This document shows, piece after piece, positions 7,168-14,056 of a stretch of 14,056 bases of DNA. This stretch comes from an uncultured Actinomycetes bacterium. Its GTDB lineage: Bacteria > Actinomycetota > Actinomycetes > Nanopelagicales > Nanopelagicaceae. The position numbers and the translations under genes were made by a program. The notes beneath the pieces are model-generated. The model searched no databases and was not told the DNA's origin. It worked only from the letters and a program-made list of their open reading frames with translations. The stretch's first letter is position 1; every line of letters begins with the position of its first letter. The DNA lies in the NCBI GenBank assembly GCA_903939005.1, contig CAJAFH010000056.1, forward strand, positions 1 through 14,056. The letters run 5' to 3'.

Positions 7168-7691
7168 AGCGCCTTGGGTTAATACTTCTGTTGGTGCTTT
7201 CGCTCAGCGCAAGTGGGGCGAGCGCTGCTTCAAAAATTGAACCTTCGCCTTCGCCAAAGTGGCCACCAGTTGGCTTTACGGTCAAAGGTGAGATTTATGC
7301 AAAAGTACCAACTGTTAAAGAGTTAGTTGGTATAGCTTCAAACAGTAAAGTGCTTACGGCGCAGTTAGCGCAAAAAGTCGATGGCGTACTGATTTGTCAG
7401 AAGTATTCCTGCGGTGCGATTACTGTGGCCTCAACCAATGGTTGCTCGTGGTGGGAAGTTAAATCTAGGGTCAGGGGTCCGAAAAACCTAGAAGATACAA
7501 CAATTATTACCTTTGGCACGATCCGCACAACGACTACTGGGACTGCAAAAAAGGTCTATAAGACAATACTTTTAATTAGCTCTGAAGATATTGAGCGCGG
7601 AAATAAGATTTCCAATATAAATGTGATTTGCCATCACGCGCCTGCGACAGAGACGTTAAAAACAAACGTCTACACGCCAACCCAGAGTTAA
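7164..7691 (+). CDS. Putative secreted protein of unknown function
   Basis: A 175-residue protein with a Sec signal peptide: MKR, a Leu-rich core (residues 5-14), then ASGASA with a likely cleavage after Ala21 (A-S-A). No lipobox cysteine is present, so it should be released or held in the cell envelope. The mature part begins with a Pro/Ser-rich stretch (EPSPSPKWPP) and contains four cysteines (78, 83, 94, 156) that could form two disulfides, plus alternating polar/hydrophobic strands suggesting a mostly beta fold. I do not recognise the family. It starts at GTG with a 4-base GTGA overlap with the permease stop and a good GGGAG site, so it belongs to the ABC operon. It may assist or receive the exported compound, but this is only context. 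Confidence 0.75.
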   Translation: MKRLGLILLLVLSLSASGASAASKIEPSPSPKWPPVGFTVKGEIYAKVPTVKELVGIASNSKVLTAQLAQKVDGVLICQKYSCGAITVASTNGCSWWEVKSRVRGPKNLEDTTIITFGTIRTTTTGTAKKVYKTILLISSEDIERGNKISNINVICHHAPATETLKTNVYTPTQS

Positions 7692-7705
7692 AGAACTGAT
7701 TTGGA

Positions 7706-8278
7706 TTAGCGGTTAGCTCCAGGGACCCAAAGTTCATCGCCTTGCTCTTTATTAGAGATACGAGCGAGCACAAAGAGTAAGTCAGATAAGCGATTTAAAT
7801 ATTTTGCCGCTAGCGGGTTAACGCCGCCGCCGAATGCGTGAATCGCAGCCCAGGTGCATCTCTCGGCGCGACGAGCAACTGTGCGAGCAACATGTAGATT
7901 AGCTGCTGCCAAAGTGCCAGAAGGTAATACAAATGAGCGAAGTGGTTCTAGTTGTTCGTTGAAAGCATCAATCTGTTCTTCCAGATAAGTAATCTGTGAT
8001 TCCAGAACTCGCAGTGGTTCAATTTTTGGTTCATCGACTACTGGAGTGCAAAGATCTGCGCCCACATCGAAGAGATCATTTTGAATACGAATCAATAGCG
8101 GCTTTAATTCAGCCGGCAATGTGTCGGCACATAGAGCAACACCAATTGCTGAGTTAGCTTCATCTACAGTGGCATATGCCTCAAGACGTGGATCATTCTT
8201 CGAAGTGCGGCTCATATCGCCGAGTGAAGTAGTTCCATCATCGCCAGTTTTTGTGTAAATCCGCGTCAAATTAACCAT
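7706..8278 (-). CDS. pduO: Cob(I)alamin adenosyltransferase, PduO type
   Basis: A 190-residue cytoplasmic enzyme that transfers the adenosyl group of ATP to cob(I)alamin, giving adenosylcobalamin. The N-terminal ATP-binding motif IYTKTGDDGTTSLG (7-20) is intact, followed by VDEANSAIG (38-46), the arginine-rich VARRAER helix and YLNRLSDLLFVLAR near the C-terminus, all features of the trimeric PduO family. Length matches bacterial homologues (about 180-195). Its product would serve a B12-dependent enzyme outside this window, such as a mutase or class II ribonucleotide reductase. The ATG at 8276-8278 has TAGGCT ending six bases upstream, implying a leaderless mRNA and leaving no room for a B12 riboswitch. 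The divergent placement with murA recalls Rv1314c-Rv1315 in M. tuberculosis (from memory). The symbol follows the family; cobO is a different fold. Confidence 0.92.
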   Translation of the reverse strand: MVNLTRIYTKTGDDGTTSLGDMSRTSKNDPRLEAYATVDEANSAIGVALCADTLPAELKPLLIRIQNDLFDVGADLCTPVVDEPKIEPLRVLESQITYLEEQIDAFNEQLEPLRSFVLPSGTLAAANLHVARTVARRAERCTWAAIHAFGGGVNPLAAKYLNRLSDLLFVLARISNKEQGDELWVPGANR

Positions 8279-8284
8279 GGGGAG

Positions 8285-8290
8285 AGCCTA
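8285..8290 (-). promoter_or_regulatory. -10 box of a leaderless adenosyltransferase transcript
   Basis: On the minus strand TAGGCT fits TANNNT and ends 6 bases before the ATG at 8278. No Shine-Dalgarno suitable for that ATG is visible, and no convincing -35 was found. Confidence 0.5.
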
Positions 8291-8300
8291 ATCGGGCAGA

Positions 8301-8306
8301 TAAGAT
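8301..8306 (+). promoter_or_regulatory. Candidate murA -10 box
   Basis: TAAGAT, within GATAAGATAC, is the best TANNNT match in the 80-base gap and would give a murA leader of about 45 bases carrying the ribosome site. TAACGT at 8323-8328 is an alternative. No clear -35 accompanies either box. Confidence 0.3.
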
Positions 8307-8344
8307 ACGACCACTCGAGAATTAACGTTGCATTAAAGAATTTG

Positions 8345-8351
8345 AAAGGGG
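8345..8351 (+). promoter_or_regulatory. murA Shine-Dalgarno
   Basis: AAAGGGG lies 7 bases before the ATG at 8359. This strong, well-spaced site fixes the murA start and contrasts with the leaderless genes nearby. Confidence 0.75.
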
Positions 8352-8358
8352 TGCCGCC

Positions 8359-9621
8359 ATGGCTGCAATTGACCGCTTCCGTGTTGTCGGTGGCGCCCGG
8401 CTGGCCGGCGAAGTTAGCGTTAGCGGGGCTAAGAACTCGGCCCTAAAACTTATGGCCGCTTCACTCTTAGCAGCTGGCAAAACCACTATTCGAAACGTTC
8501 CTGATATTGCAGATGTCGACATCATGGCTGATCTGCTTACCCGCTTAGGCTGCACAGTTGAACATGGTGAAAGCGTTGTAACTATTGATGTGCCAGAAGT
8601 TCCGGGTCATCGCGCTGATTACGATTTAGTACGCAAGATGCGTGCCTCAATTAACGTGCTCGGCCCACTTGTTGCTCGTGTTGGCCAAGCTGAAGTTGCT
8701 CTGCCTGGCGGCGATGCTATTGGTTCGCGTGGTTTAGATTTTCATATCCGCGGTTTGGAATCATTGGGTGCCAAAGCCCACAATGAACATGGTTACGTAA
8801 TTGCCGAAGCACCTAACGGTTTAACCGGTGCTGAAATTGTTTTGGATTTTCCAAGCGTTGGCGCAACTGAGAACTTAATGACTGCGGCAGTACTGGCAAA
8901 AGGTGTCACTACGATTGATAACGCAGCACGCGAACCAGATTTAGTTGATCTCGGAAATTTCCTAATTAGCATGGGCGCAAAAATTGAAGGCTTGGGCACA
9001 CCGCTAATCACAATCACTGGTGTTGCAAAAATGCACCCAACTGATCACGCCACTATTGCAGATCGCATCGTTACTGGCACTTGGGCATTTGCTGCAGCAA
9101 TGACCCAAGGTGACATCACAATTAACGGAGCACGCGCCCAAGATTTAGAGATCCCACTTGAGAAATTGACTGCTGCCGGCGCCATCGTTACTTCAAATGA
9201 AAACTCAATTCGAGTGCGCATGGATTCTCGCCCTAAGGCAATTGATGTTTCAACCCTTCCCTACCCTGGTTTTCCAACTGACTTGCAGCCGATGGTAATT
9301 ACCTTAAATGCCATCGCAACTGGTGATGCCATAGTGACCGAGAATGTTTTCGAAGGTCGCTTTATGTTCGTTAATGAATTGATCAGATTAGGCGCACAAA
9401 TCACCATCGATGGCCACCATGCCGCTATAACAGGGGTCGAAAAGCTCTCTAGCGCTCCTGTCGTAGCAACTGATATTCGAGCTGGTGCAGGCTTGGTTTT
9501 AGCTGGTTTGGTAAGCGATGGCATAACTTTTGTAGAAGATGGTTATCACATCGATCGTGGTTATCCAGATTTTGCTAAACAATTACGCGCACTTGGCGCC
9601 GATGTTACTCGCGAACTTTAA
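8359..9621 (+). CDS. murA: UDP-N-acetylglucosamine 1-carboxyvinyltransferase
   Basis: MurA catalyses the first committed step of peptidoglycan synthesis, transferring enolpyruvate from PEP to UDP-GlcNAc in the cytoplasm. At 420 residues it has normal length. The two-domain EPSP-synthase-like fold is shown by [13 protein letters not shown] (Lys25-Asn26, equivalent to E. coli Lys22-Asn23), [34 protein letters not shown] (the mobile active-site loop), [13 protein letters not shown], the [12 protein letters not shown] segment and the C-terminal [12 protein letters not shown]. The loop residue that is Cys115 in E. coli is Asp119 here, as in mycobacteria; the C-to-D form stays active and is known to resist fosfomycin. 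It has its own ribosome site and faces away from the adenosyltransferase. It ends before a strong hairpin that separates it from the convergent atp operon. Confidence 0.97.
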   Translation: MAAIDRFRVVGGARLAGEVSVSGAKNSALKLMAASLLAAGKTTIRNVPDIADVDIMADLLTRLGCTVEHGESVVTIDVPEVPGHRADYDLVRKMRASINVLGPLVARVGQAEVALPGGDAIGSRGLDFHIRGLESLGAKAHNEHGYVIAEAPNGLTGAEIVLDFPSVGATENLMTAAVLAKGVTTIDNAAREPDLVDLGNFLISMGAKIEGLGTPLITITGVAKMHPTDHATIADRIVTGTWAFAAAMTQGDITINGARAQDLEIPLEKLTAAGAIVTSNENSIRVRMDSRPKAIDVSTLPYPGFPTDLQPMVITLNAIATGDAIVTENVFEGRFMFVNELIRLGAQITIDGHHAAITGVEKLSSAPVVATDIRAGAGLVLAGLVSDGITFVEDGYHIDRGYPDFAKQLRALGADVTREL

Positions 9622-9642
9622 ATCTTATTATTTTAAAGCAGA

Positions 9643-9676
9643 AAAAATCCCGGTAGAAATATCTACCGGGATTTTT
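9643..9676. terminator. Bidirectional rho-independent terminator
   Basis: A perfect 15-bp inverted repeat (9643-9657 with 9662-9676) surrounds a four-base AATA loop. The core CCCGGTAGA is GC-rich, and the stem ends in A5 on one side and T5 on the other, so each strand presents a U-run after the hairpin. It sits between the murA stop (9621) and the atpC stop (9690), which converge, and should terminate both transcripts. Confidence 0.93.
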
Positions 9677-9689
9677 AAATAGAACTAAA

Positions 9690-9941
9690 TTAACCTGCTG
9701 ACTCAGTCAAGATCGAAACTCGATCATTTGATACTGATAAGAAGCCACCATGAACATTGAACTCTTGGGTTGTTCCATCGGCAACTTTAATGCTGACTGC
9801 TCCGTCGACTAGAACACCAAACAAAGGTGCGTGACCTGGCAGAACGCCAAGATCACCTTCGGTTGTGCGAGCTGAGATAAATGAAGCCTCGCCTGACCAA
9901 ACCTTCTGTGTTGGTGAAACTACTGCGACTTTAAGTGTCAT
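9690..9941 (-). CDS. atpC: ATP synthase F1 epsilon subunit, short form
   Basis: Epsilon is part of the central rotor stalk, linking gamma to the c-ring. This 83-residue copy contains only the N-terminal beta-sandwich: LKVAVVSPTQKVWSGEASFISARTTEGDLGVLPGHAPLF (3-41) is the classic signature, followed by IKVADG and the HGGFLSVSNDRVSILTESA strand. The C-terminal two-helix domain (about 45-50 residues in E. coli, where it can rise and block rotation) is missing. The stop is followed directly by the terminator region and no remnant of the helices is apparent, so this is a natural short form, not an obvious frameshift. It follows atpD by 3 bases with only a weak GAAGAA ribosome site, so translation is probably coupled. 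It is the last gene of the atp operon. Confidence 0.95.
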   Translation of the reverse strand: MTLKVAVVSPTQKVWSGEASFISARTTEGDLGVLPGHAPLFGVLVDGAVSIKVADGTTQEFNVHGGFLSVSNDRVSILTESAG

Positions 9942-9944
9942 GAG

Positions 9945-12283
<2,339 letters not shown>

Positions 12284-12286
12284 TTT

Positions 12287-13927
12287 TTACTTCTTCGCCG
12301 CCGGTGGAACGAACTTAGTGATCTGCTCGTTTCCTTCGCCATCTAGAGCTTCAGCTGCTGCTTCGTTAAGAGCGGCAGAAACTGTTGGCTTGAATTGCAG
12401 CTTGTAAGCAGCAACTGCTTCAGTCATCGCTGCGATGGTGTCATCGTTAAGGTCTTTTGTTTCAGAGATAACCTTGAAGATGTCCTTGCGCTCGCGACCA
12501 ATGAATTCAAGTAGTTCAGCTTCAAAACGACGAATATCAGCAACTGCTACATCGTCGAGCTTGCCTGAAGTACCTGCCCAAATTGAAACTACTTGGCGTT
12601 CTACTGAATAAGGTGAGTACTGACCCTGCTTTAGTAGTTCAACCATGCGAGCACCGCGCTCTAGTTGTGCCTTTGAGGCAGCATCTAGATCTGAACCGAA
12701 AGCAGCGAATGCTTCGAGTTCACGGAACTGAGCTAGGTCAAGACGCAGACGACCAGCAATCTTCTTCATTGCTTTGGTCTGCGCAGAACCACCAACGCGA
12801 GATACCGAAATACCTACGTTAATCGCTGGGCGAACACCGGCGTTGAAAAGATCTGTTTCAAGGAAGCACTGACCATCGGTAATTGAAATTACGTTAGTCG
12901 GGATGAATGCAGAAACGTCATTACCCTTTGTTTCAATGATTGGTAGACCAGTCATTGAACCGCCACCGAGTTCATCGGAAAGCTTTGCGCAACGTTCTAG
13001 CAAACGTGAGTGTAAGTAGAAAACATCGCCTGGGTACGCTTCGCGACCTGGTGGACGACGTAGCAATAGTGAGACTGAACGATAAGCCTCAGCTTGCTTT
13101 GATAGATCATCAAAAACAATTAGCACGTGTTGTCCGTTATACATCCAGTGCTGACCAATTGCCGAACCGGTATACGGAGCCAAGTACTTAAAGCCCGCTG
13201 GGTCTGATGCAGGGGAGGCAACGATTGTTGTGTATTCCATTGCGCCGGCTTCTTCTAGCGAAGCCTTAACGGAAGCAATGGTGGAACCTTTCTGACCAAT
13301 CGCAACATAAATACATTTAACTTGCTTCTTTGGATCGCCAGTTTTCCAGTTCTCTAACTGGTTAATGATGGTGTCAACAGCTACTGCTGTCTTACCTGTC
13401 TGACGGTCACCAATAATCAACTGACGCTGACCGCGGCCGATTGCAGTCATCGCATCGATTGCTTTAATACCAGTAGCCATAGGCTCTTTAACAGGTTGGC
13501 GCTGAACTACAGAGGGAGCCTGAAGTTCAAGAGCACGACGTGCTTCAGCTTTGATTTCACCTTTGCCATCGATTGGACGACCAAGTGGATCAACTACGCG
13601 ACCTAGGAAACCATCACCAACTGGTACTGAAAGAATTTCTCCAGTACGACGAGCTGATGTGCCTTCTTCAATGCCATCGTAATCACCCAAAATAACCACA
13701 CCGATTTCACGAACATCGAGGTTAAGGGCTAGACCTAAAGTTCCATTTTCAAATTGAAGGAGCTCGTTAGCCATCGTTGATGGCAATCCTTCGATACGAG
13801 CGATACCGTCGCCTGCTTGCGTGACTGTACCAACCTCGTCGCGAGCTGCGACTCCTGGATCATATGACTTAACGAAATTCGCCAAGGCATCTTTGATCTC
13901 GTCAGGTCGGATCGTGAGTTCCGCCAT
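12287..13927 (-). CDS. atpA: ATP synthase F1 alpha subunit, with C-terminal extension
   Basis: Alpha forms the non-catalytic nucleotide sites and, with beta, the F1 hexamer. The 546-residue sequence has the N-terminal barrel ([27 protein letters not shown]), Walker A GDRQTGKT (173-180), the [46 protein letters not shown] block and the helical C-domain ([23 protein letters not shown]). The core seems to end near YKLQF at 512; about 34 further residues follow, rich in Ala and Glu and ending KFVPPAAKK. Mycobacterial alpha has an extension of similar size, where it is known to suppress ATP hydrolysis; the sequence here need not act the same way. The start is fixed by AGGGAGA, and the atpH stop is 33 bases upstream. 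Fourth from the end of the atp operon. Confidence 0.98.
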   Translation of the reverse strand: MAELTIRPDEIKDALANFVKSYDPGVAARDEVGTVTQAGDGIARIEGLPSTMANELLQFENGTLGLALNLDVREIGVVILGDYDGIEEGTSARRTGEILSVPVGDGFLGRVVDPLGRPIDGKGEIKAEARRALELQAPSVVQRQPVKEPMATGIKAIDAMTAIGRGQRQLIIGDRQTGKTAVAVDTIINQLENWKTGDPKKQVKCIYVAIGQKGSTIASVKASLEEAGAMEYTTIVASPASDPAGFKYLAPYTGSAIGQHWMYNGQHVLIVFDDLSKQAEAYRSVSLLLRRPPGREAYPGDVFYLHSRLLERCAKLSDELGGGSMTGLPIIETKGNDVSAFIPTNVISITDGQCFLETDLFNAGVRPAINVGISVSRVGGSAQTKAMKKIAGRLRLDLAQFRELEAFAAFGSDLDAASKAQLERGARMVELLKQGQYSPYSVERQVVSIWAGTSGKLDDVAVADIRRFEAELLEFIGRERKDIFKVISETKDLNDDTIAAMTEAVAAYKLQFKPTVSAALNEAAAEALDGEGNEQITKFVPPAAKK

Positions 13928-13933
13928 TTTATT

Positions 13934-13940
13934 TCTCCCT
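13934..13940 (-). promoter_or_regulatory. atpA Shine-Dalgarno
   Basis: On the minus strand AGGGAGA lies 6 bases before the atpA ATG (13927), in the 33-base gap after atpH. It is the strongest ribosome site among the F1 genes here. Confidence 0.7.
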
Positions 13941-13960
13941 TTTCTACTTACTTCGTCCGG

Positions 13961-14056
13961 CTAGTTTGATCTAGCCATGGATCGACCGGCACTTGCTAAT
14001 CGATTGACAACAGTGCCATCGACTAATTCATCAGCGAACTTGATTGCCACGCCACC
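13961..14056 (-). CDS. atpH: ATP synthase F1 delta subunit, C-terminal fragment
   Basis: The right edge cuts this gene; only the last 31 codons and the TAG stop (13961-13963) are visible. The translation GGVAIKFADELVDGTVVNRLASAG, followed by RSMARSN, matches the C-terminal end of the OSCP/delta family, where a GG-hydrophobic strand, D-G-[ST] turn and RL-x-x-A helix form the contact to the b-subunit stalk. Its position immediately before atpA is the universal bacterial order. Actinobacteria often have a fused b-delta protein; whether this is fused cannot be seen, since the N-terminal part is outside. Delta is part of the peripheral stalk that holds F1 against rotation. Confidence 0.9.
   Translation of the reverse strand, partial: GGVAIKFADELVDGTVVNRLASAGRSMARSN

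Noticed and set aside
7466..7493. CTAGG...CCTAG repeat within the secreted-protein gene
   Set aside because: Only five paired bases with a long loop; expected by chance.
7651..7671. 7-bp inverted repeat (AGACGTT with AACGTCT) near the end of the secreted-protein gene
   Set aside because: It lies inside the coding region 20 bases before the stop, has a 7-base loop and no T-run, so it is not a convincing terminator; chance is likely.

Overview
The window looks like part of the chromosome of a streamlined, moderately low-GC actinobacterium, plausibly a freshwater planktonic lineage of the Nanopelagicales (acI) type. That placement is an inference. It rests on four observations: intergenic gaps of only 3-80 bases; several promoters whose -10 box sits 6-7 bases before the ATG, predicting leaderless mRNAs as in other Actinobacteria; a MurA with the actinobacterial/mycobacterial Cys-to-Asp active site; and a PduO-type adenosyltransferase divergent from murA beside the atp operon, which recalls the Mycobacterium tuberculosis atp-Rv1314c-murA neighbourhood.

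Layout. 1-1766 (minus): a truncated thioredoxin-fold/TPR (YbbN/CnoX-like) protein preceded by a DUF4032 kinase-fold protein, probably one transcript. 1798-2919 (plus): an AI-2E/PerM-type membrane protein. 2939-3649 (minus): an alpha/beta hydrolase, divergent from an aldehyde dehydrogenase at 3673-5154 (plus). 5171-5482 (minus): a small putative zinc-binding protein. 5529-7691 (plus): a tightly coupled trio of ABC ATPase, ABC-2 permease and secreted protein. 7706-8278 (minus): PduO-type cob(I)alamin adenosyltransferase, divergent from murA at 8359-9621 (plus). A perfect 15-bp hairpin separates murA from the convergent F1 genes. 9690-14056 (minus): atpC, atpD, atpG, atpA and the last 31 codons of atpH, transcribed in the standard order H-A-G-D-C.

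How the genes work together. The atp genes encode the catalytic F1 sector of ATP synthase. Its alpha subunit has a C-terminal extension of about 34 residues, and its epsilon subunit is reduced to the beta-sandwich domain, so any brake on ATP hydrolysis probably comes from somewhere other than the epsilon C-terminal helices. murA begins peptidoglycan precursor synthesis, and the adenosyltransferase makes adenosylcobalamin. The ABC trio is an export module of unknown substrate.

Every intergenic gap is under 100 bases. I see no tRNA, rRNA, CRISPR array, insertion sequence or integration site. Most of the window is ordinary core genome, and I found no convincing undescribed multi-gene system. The most distinctive signals are the closely packed divergent leaderless promoters and the remodelled ATP synthase subunits.
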